A DNA stretch of 64,000 bases from Fontibacterium meridianamericanum (GTDB taxonomy: Bacteria > Pseudomonadota > Alphaproteobacteria > Pelagibacterales > Pelagibacteraceae): contig CBDDYR010000001.1 in the NCBI GenBank assembly GCA_965235635.1, positions 248,001-312,000 of the forward strand, in the 5' to 3' direction. Each line of letters starts with the position of its first letter. Position 1 is the first letter of the stretch. Under the pieces are notes generated by a model that was given only the letters and a program-made list of their open reading frames with translations, was not told the DNA's origin and ran no database searches. The translations under genes and the position numbers were made by a program. Shown here in pieces: positions 1-9,217 of the stretch.

Positions 1-290
1 TGAATATGAATATTAAATAAATTTTTATTATTTTTTTTTAAAAATAAAGAAGAAATAATACTATTTTTACCACATGAAATTAGAACTTGATTTTCTATTA
101 GATCAGGAATTTTTCCATCAATAACAGATTTACTAATGGGAACTAGATTTATAGGAAAGTATTTCCAAGGATTTTTTAAATTTACAAAACAATGATTAAA
201 ATCCAACTCTAAAGCTTTCGCTAACCCTTCTACCTGGCTCACCATACCGTGAGCACCTTCGGTCAGTAATAATGCTTTAAAATATCTCAT
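1..290 (-). CDS. ELM1-family protein, 5' part (runs off window)
   Basis: A reading frame with no stop begins at the ATG at 290 (minus strand) and runs off the left edge after 96 codons. The protein starts MRYFKALLLTEGAHGMVSQV and continues with a Gly-Met-x-x-Gln then Gly-Leu-Ala-x-Ala-Leu pattern, as in the ELM1 family (mitochondrial fission ELM1 / DUF1022), which is common in alphaproteobacteria. Its bacterial function is not settled; the fold is thought to be glycosyltransferase-like. It is divergent from trxB with 47 bp between the two starts. Only the N-terminal quarter to third is visible, so the family call rests on this short stretch. Confidence 0.7.
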   Translation of the reverse strand, partial: MRYFKALLLTEGAHGMVSQVEGLAKALELDFNHCFVNLKNPWKYFPINLVPISKSVIDGKIPDLIENQVLISCGKNSIISSLFLKKNNKNLFNIHI

Positions 291-337
291 TGTTTAAAAT
301 GATAATTAATTATAAGTATTATTAATTAAAATCTACA

Positions 338-1279
338 ATGAATGTCGATAAGGTAAATAAAGTAATTATTATTGGATCTGGTCCTGCAGGATATACGGCA
401 GCAATTTATGCTGCACGAGCAATGCTTGAACCGGTTCTTATTGCTGGTTCGCAGCCAGGCGGTCAATTAACAATCACTACTGATGTTGAAAATTTTCCTG
501 GATTTGCTGATGTAATACAAGGTCCTTGGTTAATGGAGCAAATGAAAGAACAAGCATTAAAGGTTGGTACAAAATTTATAGAAGATCACATTTCTACAGT
601 TAACTTTAATAAAAAACCTTTTGAAATAATTGGAGACTCTGGAACTCATTACCTTGCCGAAAGTGTTATTATTTCAACTGGCGCACAGGCAAGGTGGCTA
701 AATTTAGAATCTGAAGAAAAATATAAAGGATTTGGCGTTTCTGCTTGTGCAACTTGTGACGGTTTCTTTTATAAAAATAAAGATGTTGTTGTTGTAGGCG
801 GTGGAAATTCTGCAGTTGAAGAGTCTTTATTTCTCACAAATTTTGCAAATAAAATAACACTTGTTCATAGAAAGAATGAATTAAAAGCAGAAAAATTATT
901 GCAAAAAAAATTATTTTCTCATCCTAAAATTAATGTGATTTGGGATAGTGTTATTTCAGAAGTTGTTGGAACGGAAAATCCTAAAGGGGTAACTGCTGTT
1001 AAATTAAAAAATGTTAAAACTAACAAAGTTACAGAACTACAAACTCATGGACTTTTTGTTGCAATCGGACACGATCCTGCAACAGCATTGTTTAAAGGAC
1101 AAATTAATATGGATAGCAGCGGATATATAATAACTCAGCCAGACTCCACAAAAACTAATATCTCTGGAGTATTTGCTGCCGGAGATGTGAAAGATAAATT
1201 ATACAGACAAGCTGTTACAGCTGCGGGAATGGGCTGTATGGCTGCTCTTGAAGCTGAAAGATATTTATCTAATCACTAA
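338..1279 (+). CDS. trxB: thioredoxin-disulfide reductase
   Basis: Flavoprotein that uses NADPH to reduce thioredoxin in the cytoplasm. The 313 residues match the bacterial family length. Visible parts: FAD-binding GSGPAG at about 13-18, the redox-active CATC at 137-140 followed by DG, the NADPH-binding GGGNSA at 154-159, the basic HRKNELKA segment that recognises the NADP phosphate at about 177, and a C-terminal AAGDV FAD motif near 280. The ATG at 338 places the first Gly motif at the usual distance. It ends only 2 bp before the convergent aminotransferase gene, with no terminator-like hairpin between them. Confidence 0.97.
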   Translation: MNVDKVNKVIIIGSGPAGYTAAIYAARAMLEPVLIAGSQPGGQLTITTDVENFPGFADVIQGPWLMEQMKEQALKVGTKFIEDHISTVNFNKKPFEIIGDSGTHYLAESVIISTGAQARWLNLESEEKYKGFGVSACATCDGFFYKNKDVVVVGGGNSAVEESLFLTNFANKITLVHRKNELKAEKLLQKKLFSHPKINVIWDSVISEVVGTENPKGVTAVKLKNVKTNKVTELQTHGLFVAIGHDPATALFKGQINMDSSGYIITQPDSTKTNISGVFAAGDVKDKLYRQAVTAAGMGCMAALEAERYLSNH

Positions 1280-1281
1280 GA

Positions 1282-2500
1282 CTATTTTAAGCTTTCACAA
1301 AAACTTTTAATTTTAGCTACAGCTTTTTCTAAAATCTGCATAGAAGTTGCATAAGAAATTCTAAAATAACCCTCCAATCCAAATGCTGAACCTTGAACAA
1401 TAGCAACGCCTGTTTCTTCTAATAAGTAAGTTGCAAAATCCGTATCATTTTTAATAATCTTTCCACTCGATGTTTTTTTATTCATTAATTTTTTACAATT
1501 TGGAAAAACATAAAAGGCACCTTGTGGATTAACGCAGGTTAATCCTTTAGTATTATTTAAAGCACCAACAACAAAATCTCTTCTCTTTTTAAATTCTATA
1601 GCTCTAGGATTAATAAAGCTCTGATCTCCATTAAGAGCCTCAACTGCTGCTGCCTGACTAATAGAGGATGGATTAGTTGTAGATTGAGATTGAATTTTTT
1701 GTATAGCTTTTATTAAAGTTTTTGGACCTGCGGCATAACCAATTCTCCATCCTGTCATTGCATATGCTTTGCTAACTCCATTTACGACTAGAGTTCTATC
1801 GCTCAAAGAATTGTCTATCTCTAAAATATTTACAAATTTTGAATCATTTGCACCTTTATCTTGGTAAATAATATGTTCATAAATATCATCTGTTAAAATA
1901 TTTACATGTTTATGTTTTTTTAAGACTTTTACTAACTCTGTTAATTCTAGTCTTGAATAACACATTCCAGTTGGATTTCCTGGTGAGTTTAAAATAAACC
2001 ACTTTGTCTTAGTTCGTTATATTTTTATCAAGCTGATCAGCAGAAATTTTGAAATCACTTTGCTCATCACACTCTACAAATTTAGGATTTCCTCCAGCCA
2101 ATAAAACCATGTCAGGATATGAAACCCAATAAGGTGCTGGAATAATAACTTCATCACCTGGATTAATAGTTGCAAGAATGCAATTATAAATTACCTGCTT
2201 GCCGCCTGTGCCAACTGTAATATTATCTACATCAAAACTTAAGTTATTTTCTTTTTTAAATTTATTAACAATTGCTTTTTTTAACTCTGGAGTTCCATCA
2301 ACAGCAGTATACTTTGTTTGACCTTCTTTAATGGCTTTAATTGCGGCTGCTTTAATATTATCGGGAGTATCAAAATCTGGCTCTCCAGATGCTAATGCTA
2401 TTACTTCTTTTCCGCTTTCTTTTAAGAGTCTAGCTTTCTGAGTAATTGCAATTGTAGGAGATTCTTTTATTCTCGATAAAGAAGTTGATAGTATAGACAT
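1282..2500 (-). pseudogene. aspC: aspartate/aromatic-type aminotransferase, broken by one frameshift
   Basis: PLP-dependent class I aminotransferase (AspC/AatA type, about 400 aa). The N-terminal 163 residues (2009-2500) begin MSILSTSLSRIKESPTIAIT and run into a TAA at 2009-2011. The C-terminal 227 residues (1282-1965) carry the PLP-lysine region SKAYAMTGWRIG. Removing one base of the AACTAAG sequence near 2009-2012 joins the frames through the expected SPGNPTG segment and gives one normal-length protein. No homopolymer is involved. Both halves look fully conserved, so an indel error in the sequence is more likely than a dead gene; a recent null mutation is the alternative. Divergent from uvrB, 23 bp away. 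Confidence 0.85.
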
Positions 2501-2523
2501 CTAAATTAATTATATTTTGGAGT

Positions 2524-4674
2524 ATGCAAAATCTTTCGGGAACTAATATATTAGAAAAATCAAATACGAAAGAACTTTCTTCCAAAAAATTAGAAGGTGG
2601 AAAAAAATTTCAACTAATAACTGAATACACTCCTGCGGGTGATCAACCTAAAGCTATCTCTTTTTTAAAAACAGAAATATTAAACAACAAAAAAAATCAA
2701 GTTTTACTTGGGGTCACAGGTTCTGGAAAAACTTTCACAATGGCTAAAATCATTGAAGAATTAAATCGCCCAGCCTTAATCCTTGCTCCAAATAAAACTT
2801 TAGCAGCCCAATTATATGGTGAAATGAAAAATTTTTTTCCTAATAATGCTGTTGAGTACTTTGTTTCTTATTATGATTACTATACTCCAGAGGCTTACGT
2901 ACCAAGATCTGACACTTATATAGAAAAAGAAGCTTCTATAAATGAACAGATTGATAGAATGAGACATTCAGCCACCAGATCTCTCTTGGAAAGAGATGAT
3001 GTGATTATTGTTTCAAGCGTATCTTGCATTTATGGATTAGGATCTGTCGACTCTTACAGTAAAATGACTTTGATTTTTAAAAAAAATGAAAGTTATGAAA
3101 GAGATAAAATAATCAAAGGACTTGTTGAACTACAATATAAAAGAAATGATCAAAATTTTTATAGGGGAACTTTTAGGGTTAGAGGAGAGAATATAGAAGT
3201 TTTTCCATCTCATTATGAAGACGAGGCATGGAGAATTACTATTGAAGATAATAAAATAACCCAAATAAAGTCTTTTGATCCACTGACCGGAGCTGACAAT
3301 AAAGAAATTAATTTAATAAAATTGTATGGAAATAGCCACTACATTACCCCTAGACCAACAGTAGAAAAGGCAATTAAAGAAATAAAAAAAGAATTAATTT
3401 TAACTTTAGAAAAATTTAGAAACGAGAAAAAACTTTTAGAAGCTCAAAGATTAGAAGAAAGAACTAGATATGATCTCGAAATGATTGAAGCTACAGGAAG
3501 TTGCGCTGGAATAGAAAATTATTCAAGATTTTTGTCAGGAAGAAATCCTGGTGAACCACCTCCAACATTATTTGAATATCTTCCTGATAATTGTTTAGTA
3601 TTCGTTGATGAAAGCCATGTTACTATTCCTCAGCTAAATGGGATGTACAAAGGAGACTATACTAGAAAAAAAACTTTGTCAGATTATGGTTTTAGACTTC
3701 CTTCTTGTATGGATAACAGGCCTTTAAAATTTGAAGAATGGGACATGATGCGACCGCAAACAATTTTTGTATCTGCAACACCAAGCGATTGGGAATTAAA
3801 ACAAAGCAAAGGAGTATTTGCAGAACAAATTATAAGACCTACAGGACTTATAGATCCACAAATTTTTATTAGACCAGCTAAAAATCAAGTTGATGATTTA
3901 TTGAATGAATGTCTCAACGTTGCAAAAAAAAATCAAAGAGTACTTGCTACTACGCTTACAAAAAAAATGGCTGAGGATTTGACTGAGTATCTTGATGAAA
4001 ACGGAATTAAAGTTCGTTACATGCACTCAGACATTGATACTCTGGAAAGAATAGAAATTATTAGAGATTTAAGACTTGGAGTATTTGACGTATTAGTTGG
4101 AATTAATCTACTACGAGAAGGTTTAGATATACCTGAATGTTCCCTCGTTGCAATTTTAGATGCAGACAAAGAAGGTTTTTTAAGATCAGAAATATCTTTG
4201 ATACAGACAATAGGAAGAGCCGCGAGAAATGTTGACGGAAAAGTTATTTTGTATGCAGATAAACAAACTGAAAGCATTAAAAAAGCTGTTAATGAAACTA
4301 ATAGACGAAGAGATAAACAGATCATATATAATAAAGAGAATAAAATAACCGCTCAGTCTATAAAATCAAAAATTAACGATATTCTTGAAGGAGTTTTCGA
4401 AAAGGATTACGTAACTTTTAATGATGATATTCCTATTGGTGGAAATCTTAAAAAACATCTAAAAATGTTAGATAAAGAAATGAAAAAAGCTGCTGATAAT
4501 CTAGAATTTGAGCAGGCTGCAAAAATAAGAGATGAAATAAGAAAACTTCAAGAAAAAGAATTAGAAATTAATACAAGCACTAAAATTAAAGTTTACAACA
4601 ATAATGTTCATAAACAATTAACTGGAAGATCTACACAAGGAAAAGCTGGAATGATAGCAAAAAGAAAAAGGTAG
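2524..4674 (+). CDS. uvrB: excinuclease ABC subunit UvrB
   Basis: DNA damage-verifying helicase of nucleotide excision repair; it loads with UvrA and recruits UvrC. At 716 aa it is slightly longer than E. coli UvrB because of an N-terminal extension of about 30 residues, which is usual in alphaproteobacteria. Walker A GVTGSGKT is at 63-70, the DNA-clamping beta-hairpin (YYDYYTPEAYVPRSDTYIEK) at about 117-136, DESH at 362-365, the helicase motifs GINLLREGLDIPE and QTIGRAARN follow, and the UvrC-binding UVR domain is at about 640-680. A TATATT box ends 7 bp before the ATG and GGAG sits just before it. First gene of a uvrB-folM-folB-uvrC-pgsA run. Confidence 0.98.
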   Translation: MQNLSGTNILEKSNTKELSSKKLEGGKKFQLITEYTPAGDQPKAISFLKTEILNNKKNQVLLGVTGSGKTFTMAKIIEELNRPALILAPNKTLAAQLYGEMKNFFPNNAVEYFVSYYDYYTPEAYVPRSDTYIEKEASINEQIDRMRHSATRSLLERDDVIIVSSVSCIYGLGSVDSYSKMTLIFKKNESYERDKIIKGLVELQYKRNDQNFYRGTFRVRGENIEVFPSHYEDEAWRITIEDNKITQIKSFDPLTGADNKEINLIKLYGNSHYITPRPTVEKAIKEIKKELILTLEKFRNEKKLLEAQRLEERTRYDLEMIEATGSCAGIENYSRFLSGRNPGEPPPTLFEYLPDNCLVFVDESHVTIPQLNGMYKGDYTRKKTLSDYGFRLPSCMDNRPLKFEEWDMMRPQTIFVSATPSDWELKQSKGVFAEQIIRPTGLIDPQIFIRPAKNQVDDLLNECLNVAKKNQRVLATTLTKKMAEDLTEYLDENGIKVRYMHSDIDTLERIEIIRDLRLGVFDVLVGINLLREGLDIPECSLVAILDADKEGFLRSEISLIQTIGRAARNVDGKVILYADKQTESIKKAVNETNRRRDKQIIYNKENKITAQSIKSKINDILEGVFEKDYVTFNDDIPIGGNLKKHLKMLDKEMKKAADNLEFEQAAKIRDEIRKLQEKELEINTSTKIKVYNNNVHKQLTGRSTQGKAGMIAKRKR

Positions 4675-4675
4675 T

Positions 4676-5431
4676 ATGAATAAAAATATTTTAATTACAG
4701 GAGCATCTCAAAGAATTGGCAAGGAACTATCTTTGTACTTTGCAAAAATGGGCTGGAATATTGCTGTACATTTTAATAAATCAAAAAAACAAGCCATTAT
4801 TCTTAAAAAAGAAATAGAAAAATATTCAGTAAAATGCGTTTGTATTCAAGCTAATCTTTTAGATACAAAAAAAATAAAAAAAATAATTGCTATAGCGAAA
4901 AAAAAATTAGGAAGCATTGACTGTGTAATTAACAATGCTTCTGTATTTAATAATGATGATATTTTAAATTTTAATGAAAGTAGTTGGAATAATCATATAA
5001 AAACTAATCTGCTTGCCCCTGCAATTCTCATCAAAGAATTTTCAAAAATTAAGAATTTATCAAATAATAAATCAATTATTAACATTCTTGATCAGAGAAT
5101 ATTTAAATTAACCCCTTATTTTTTCTCTTATACTATTAGTAAAGCCGCGCTACATACACTAACAAAAACTTCTGCTATGAAATTAGCCCCTAAAATTAGA
5201 GTAAATGCCATTGCTCCAGGTCCTGTGCTTAAAAATAAAAGACAAACACTAAAACATTTTAACAAACAATCAAAAAATACTTTGCTTGGAAAACCAGTTG
5301 AAATTGAAGACATATGTAAAACTGCCTATCTTTTAGCAATTGGCAAAACAATTACTGGGCAAGTTATAGCTATAGACAGCGGTCAAAGTCTTAATTGGAA
5401 AACTCCAGATATTATTGGAATTAATGAATAA
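4676..5431 (+). CDS. folM: SDR-family pteridine (dihydromonapterin/dihydrofolate) reductase-like
   Basis: Short-chain dehydrogenase of 251 aa with the NAD(P) motif TGASQRIG at 8-15, NNAS at 86-89 and catalytic Tyr152 and Lys156 in SYTISKAAL. The sequence before the active site (NILDQRIFKLTPYFFSY) and the PGPVL segment after it resemble the alphaproteobacterial SDR group found next to folB, related to FolM and PTR1. Adjacency to folB supports a role in reducing pterins or folate. It starts 1 bp after the uvrB stop, so the two are co-transcribed. Substrate is inferred; another SDR activity cannot be excluded. Confidence 0.75.
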   Translation: MNKNILITGASQRIGKELSLYFAKMGWNIAVHFNKSKKQAIILKKEIEKYSVKCVCIQANLLDTKKIKKIIAIAKKKLGSIDCVINNASVFNNDDILNFNESSWNNHIKTNLLAPAILIKEFSKIKNLSNNKSIINILDQRIFKLTPYFFSYTISKAALHTLTKTSAMKLAPKIRVNAIAPGPVLKNKRQTLKHFNKQSKNTLLGKPVEIEDICKTAYLLAIGKTITGQVIAIDSGQSLNWKTPDIIGINE

Positions 5432-5851
5432 ATGAAAAACAAAACAAATATTATAAGACTTTTTGAAAATAAATCTAAATCTAAGTCCAAAGAAATAATT
5501 TTTATTAAAAATTATGTTTGCAAAGCAATAATTGGCTTTCATGCTTTTGAAAAACTGAAGGCTCAAAAATTAAGGTTCAATGTTGAAATTTTAAGCGCAA
5601 AAACAAAAGTTATCGATGGAAACTTGGCCTCGATAATTGATTATGAAGAAGTAATTAAAAAAATTAACTTTTTCTTAAAGAAAAAATATAATTTTTTAGA
5701 ATCGTTTGCTAATGATTTTATTGAAGAAATTTTCAAAAATAAAAATATTTTAAATATTAAAATTAAAATTGAAAAATTAGACATAATTAAAAATACTGAG
5801 TCTGTTGGTATAGAATTCTTCAAAACCAAAAATGATAATGAAAAATCTTGA
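5432..5851 (+). CDS. folB: dihydroneopterin aldolase
   Basis: Folate-pathway enzyme that splits dihydroneopterin to 6-hydroxymethyl-dihydropterin and glycolaldehyde. The family core is visible: the IIGFHAFEK segment with the conserved Gly and the substrate-binding Glu, a central IIDYEEV stretch, the LESFANDFIEEI helix, and the catalytic-lysine strand IKIEKLDIIKN followed by SVGIEF. The 139 aa include a basic N-terminal extension of about 20 residues. The ATG follows the folM stop directly, and the 3' end overlaps uvrC by 20 bp. Divergence from model FolB proteins is high but the pattern holds. Confidence 0.85.
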   Translation: MKNKTNIIRLFENKSKSKSKEIIFIKNYVCKAIIGFHAFEKLKAQKLRFNVEILSAKTKVIDGNLASIIDYEEVIKKINFFLKKKYNFLESFANDFIEEIFKNKNILNIKIKIEKLDIIKNTESVGIEFFKTKNDNEKS

Positions 5852-7688
5852 GCAGGGAAAAGAAATTTTAAGAAGTAAAATTCAATTTCTTTCTAATGGT
5901 CCTGGTGTTTATAAAATGTTGGATGAAAAAAACACCATAATTTATGTAGGAAAAGCAAAGAATTTACCTAACAGATTAAATAGTTACGTCACATCTTCAT
6001 ATTTGCCGATCAGAACTGAAAGGATGATTTCCAGCACTAAAAATTTAGAATTTATTGCAACTCAAAATGAGGCAGAAGCATTATTGCTTGAGGCTAACCT
6101 TATAAAAAAAAATCAACCTCGATATAATATTTTATTAAAAGACGATAAATCTTTTCCTTATATTCAAATAACGAGATCACATCTATTCCCTCAAATTACA
6201 AAATTTAGAGGTAAACAAAATAAGAATGATGTTTTTTTTGGTCCATTTGCATCTGCAGGATCAGCGAATTGGACAATTAAAACATTACAGAAAGTTTTTT
6301 TACTTCGAGTGTGTGATGATTCAATATTTAATAATAGAAAAAGACCATGTATTCTTTATCAGATTAAAAGATGCTCAGCCCCATGCACAAATGAAATTAA
6401 TCAAAAGAATTATAATAAACTTGTTGAAGATAGTATTAATTTTTTAAACGGAAAATCAGCTCTTATTCAAAAAAAACTTTCAAAGGAAATGGAAATTGAA
6501 AGTAAAAAATTTAATTACGAAAAAGCAGCAATAATTAGAGATAGAATAAAGGCACTTACTCAAATTCAATCTACTCAAAGAATTAATAAAAATAATTTTA
6601 ATAACGCTGATCTCATTGTAGCATTTCAAAAAAATAATATCACTTGTATCGAAGTTTTTTTTTATAGATCAAAACAAAACTGGGGAAACCAAGCATTTTT
6701 TCCTAAACACGACAAAGATGATAGTTTAGAAGAAATTATTTATTCTTTTATAACCCAATTCTATGAAAACAAAATTCCACCGGATGAAATTATTTTAAGC
6801 AAAAAAATTAATGACTCAGAATTAATCAAAACCGCATTAGAAAAAAAATATAATAAAAAAATTAATATTAAGAGTCCAAAAAATAATTCAGAAAATCTTG
6901 CAATAAAATTAGCTATTAAAAATGCTGAACTAGCTTTAGAAAAAAAATTATTAGAAAATGAAAATAACGATCATTTTTTATCTTTAATTAACAAAGAATT
7001 CAATTTAGGTTTTAATCCAAATTTAATTGAGATCTATGACAATAGTCATATTCAAGGACTTAATGCTGTTGGTTCTTTTATCGTTTTTTCAAAAAATGGA
7101 TTTGTTAGGAAAAAATATAGAAAATTTAATATATCAAAAACTGACATTAATCCTGGTGACGATTATGGAATGCTCAAAGAAGTTATTTCTAGAAGATTTT
7201 TAAAGATCAAATCCAATAACGACGACGAATCGCCAGATTTAATTATCATTGACGGGGGCAAAGGTCATTATAATGCAGCAAGAAAAATCTTAAATGAACT
7301 TGGTCATTTTAACCTAAATATAATTTCAATTGCTAAGGGTGAAAGAAGAAACCAAGGGGATGAAACTTTTTATTACAAAGATAAAAAAATTAAAATTAAG
7401 AATAATATATTATTATTTTTCTTGCAGAGATTAAGAGATGAGGCTCATAGATTTGCAATATTTTCCCATAGAATCAATAGAAAAAAAACTTTCACTCAAT
7501 CCGCGCTTGATAAAATTGAAGGTATTGGAAAAACAAGAAAAAAATTACTTTTAAATCATTTTGGATCTGTAAAATTAGTTGAAAGCGCAAGTATCGAAGA
7601 TATAAAAAAAATTGATGGAATAAATGACTCAGTTGCTAATAAAATTTATAATTTTTTTAATAAAAATAGTTTAATCTCAAAAAAATGA
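5832..7688 (+). CDS. uvrC: excinuclease ABC subunit UvrC
   Basis: Nuclease that makes both incisions in nucleotide excision repair. The 618 aa show the N-terminal GIY-YIG domain (GPGVYKMLDEKNTIIYVGKAKNL, about 23-45), a UVR motif around 225-255 that pairs with UvrB, the RNase H-like endonuclease core with DGGKGHYNAA starting near Asp474, and C-terminal helix-hairpin-helix repeats (DKIEGIGKTRKKLLLNHFG). Two possible starts lie close together, ATG at 5832 and ATG at 5838; both fall inside folB. It overlaps pgsA by 4 bp (ATGA), which suggests coupled translation. Confidence 0.97.
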   Translation: MIMKNLEQGKEILRSKIQFLSNGPGVYKMLDEKNTIIYVGKAKNLPNRLNSYVTSSYLPIRTERMISSTKNLEFIATQNEAEALLLEANLIKKNQPRYNILLKDDKSFPYIQITRSHLFPQITKFRGKQNKNDVFFGPFASAGSANWTIKTLQKVFLLRVCDDSIFNNRKRPCILYQIKRCSAPCTNEINQKNYNKLVEDSINFLNGKSALIQKKLSKEMEIESKKFNYEKAAIIRDRIKALTQIQSTQRINKNNFNNADLIVAFQKNNITCIEVFFYRSKQNWGNQAFFPKHDKDDSLEEIIYSFITQFYENKIPPDEIILSKKINDSELIKTALEKKYNKKINIKSPKNNSENLAIKLAIKNAELALEKKLLENENNDHFLSLINKEFNLGFNPNLIEIYDNSHIQGLNAVGSFIVFSKNGFVRKKYRKFNISKTDINPGDDYGMLKEVISRRFLKIKSNNDDESPDLIIIDGGKGHYNAARKILNELGHFNLNIISIAKGERRNQGDETFYYKDKKIKIKNNILLFFLQRLRDEAHRFAIFSHRINRKKTFTQSALDKIEGIGKTRKKLLLNHFGSVKLVESASIEDIKKIDGINDSVANKIYNFFNKNSLISKK

Positions 7689-8236
7689 AAATTCCTAATA
7701 TTCTAACAATCGGAAGAATTCTTATTGCTCCACTATTAGTAATTGTTTTTTATTTTCCTGGAGAGTTAAGTGATTGGTTATCTTGTGCAATATTTGTAAT
7801 CGCAGCATTTACAGATTATCTGGATGGTTTCTTTGCAAGATTATATAAACAACAATCAAAATTTGGAGAATTACTAGACCCGATTGCAGATAAAGTTTTA
7901 GTTGCAACAGCACTGGCACTCTTGATAATGGGACAAATCATCAAAGATATTCATGTAGTTGCGGCAATTATAATAATAACAAGAGAAATTTTAATTTCAG
8001 GTTTAAGAGAGTTTTTAGCAAAGGCGCAAATTTATATTCCAGTAACAAATTTATCCAAAGGAAAAACTATCATACAAATGATAGCTATTTCTATTTTATT
8101 AGCTGGTAATAGTGGTGATAAATTATTATTTAATTATGGAATTCAATTAGGCATATATTTACTTTGGATGTCTGCAATATTAACGCTTTGGACAGGATAC
8201 GCTTATTTAAGAAGAGGAATTGATCTTATCGATTAA
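7685..8236 (+). CDS. pgsA: CDP-diacylglycerol--glycerol-3-phosphate 3-phosphatidyltransferase
   Basis: Inner-membrane enzyme for the committed step to phosphatidylglycerol. The complete CDP-alcohol phosphotransferase signature is present: Asp44, Asp47-Gly48, Ala51-Arg52, Gly61, Asp65 and Asp69 (DYLDGFFARLYKQQSKFGEL then LDPIAD). The 183 aa and several hydrophobic segments fit the family. The pgsA position directly behind uvrC is common in proteobacteria. It ends 6 bp before the convergent ilvE. Confidence 0.95.
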   Translation: MKIPNILTIGRILIAPLLVIVFYFPGELSDWLSCAIFVIAAFTDYLDGFFARLYKQQSKFGELLDPIADKVLVATALALLIMGQIIKDIHVVAAIIIITREILISGLREFLAKAQIYIPVTNLSKGKTIIQMIAISILLAGNSGDKLLFNYGIQLGIYLLWMSAILTLWTGYAYLRRGIDLID

Positions 8237-8242
8237 CTGATT

Positions 8243-9127
8243 TTATGAATTTTTATTAACTAATTTTGAATAATTATCATCTAATTTTTTAATCACATCA
8301 ACAATCGCAAATTTAATATCCCCGATTTGAGAAACTGGCGTCACCTCAGCTGCGGTACCGGTTAAAAAACACCCATCAAATTTATTAAGCTCATCAAGTT
8401 TTATTTTTCTTTCTAAAACTTTAATTTGAAGCTGTTTTGCAATTCCTATTATTGATCTTCTAGTAATTCCATCTAAAAAAGAATCTGCTATTGGAGTATG
8501 AATTTCATTATTTTCTGTATTAATAAAAAAAATATTTGCGCCTGTGGCTTCAGCTATATTACCTTGATAATCCATCATTAAAGCATCGTGAAAACCATTT
8601 TTTTCTGCCTCATGTTTAGATAAAGTTGAAATCATATATAACCCAGAAGCTTTGGTGTCCCATGGGATAGAATCTGGTGCTGGCTTTTTCCATTTAGAGA
8701 TTGCAAGTCTAATTCCTTTAATTTTAATTTGTGGATCGAAATAAGAACCCCATTCCCATGTTGCGATAGCAAGATGGATCTGACTTTTTTGTGCAGATAT
8801 AGCCATCATTTCGCTTCCTCTCCATGCAACTGGTCTCACGTAGCCACTCTTAACATTTTGTACTGAAATTATTTCTTTGCATGCATTATCTATTTCTTCA
8901 GCAGAATAAGGAATCTTCATGCCCATTCTGTCTGCTGAATGTATCAATCTGTTTGTATGTTCTCTTAATTTAAAAATTTCTCCATTATAAACGCGCTCAC
9001 CCTCAAACACACAGCTAGCATAATGAAGTCCATGACTAAGAATATGCAAATTAGCATCCTTCCAATCAACTAATTCACCATTGTACCAAATTTTTCCTGA
9101 TCTTTTATCAAAGGGGATTGGATCCAT
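8243..9127 (-). CDS. ilvE: branched-chain amino acid aminotransferase
   Basis: PLP enzyme of fold type IV that makes Leu, Ile and Val from their keto acids. The 294 aa carry the PLP lysine in WDTKASG (Lys159) and the cofactor-binding Glu193 in GNIAEATGANIFF, with the conserved FEGERVY segment near 41-47. The start MDPIPFDKRSGKIWYNGELV is typical of alphaproteobacterial IlvE. It is divergent from the marR operon; the shared 90-bp gap holds a TATAAT-like box for this gene on the minus strand as well as the marR promoter. Confidence 0.95.
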   Translation of the reverse strand: MDPIPFDKRSGKIWYNGELVDWKDANLHILSHGLHYASCVFEGERVYNGEIFKLREHTNRLIHSADRMGMKIPYSAEEIDNACKEIISVQNVKSGYVRPVAWRGSEMMAISAQKSQIHLAIATWEWGSYFDPQIKIKGIRLAISKWKKPAPDSIPWDTKASGLYMISTLSKHEAEKNGFHDALMMDYQGNIAEATGANIFFINTENNEIHTPIADSFLDGITRRSIIGIAKQLQIKVLERKIKLDELNKFDGCFLTGTAAEVTPVSQIGDIKFAIVDVIKKLDDNYSKLVNKNS

Positions 9128-9181
9128 TTAAGTTTAAAGTAATAAATAATTAAAATTATATTGGTAAATAAGTAAAGTAGA

Positions 9182-9211
9182 TATGTCAACAAAACTGACA
9201 TACAATATAAT
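9182..9211 (+). promoter_or_regulatory. candidate marR promoter with palindromic operator
   Basis: A perfect 7-bp inverted repeat, TATGTCA at 9182-9188 and TGACATA at 9196-9202 with a 7-base spacer, sits just upstream of a consensus TATAAT at 9206-9211. The repeat covers the -35 and spacer region, the usual place for a MarR-type autorepressor to bind. The -10 box ends only 6 bases before the marR ATG, so transcription would begin at or next to the start codon and the mRNA may be leaderless. No good -35 hexamer is visible. Binding by the adjacent MarR protein is inferred. Confidence 0.55.
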
Positions 9212-9217
9212 TTTAAA

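Noticed and set aside
1282..2500. Two separate aminotransferase genes
   Set aside because: The halves are complementary parts of one family and join after removing one base.
4017..4325. A 102-codon open frame antisense to uvrB
   Set aside because: It lies fully opposite conserved helicase motifs of uvrB and has no family features or start signal.
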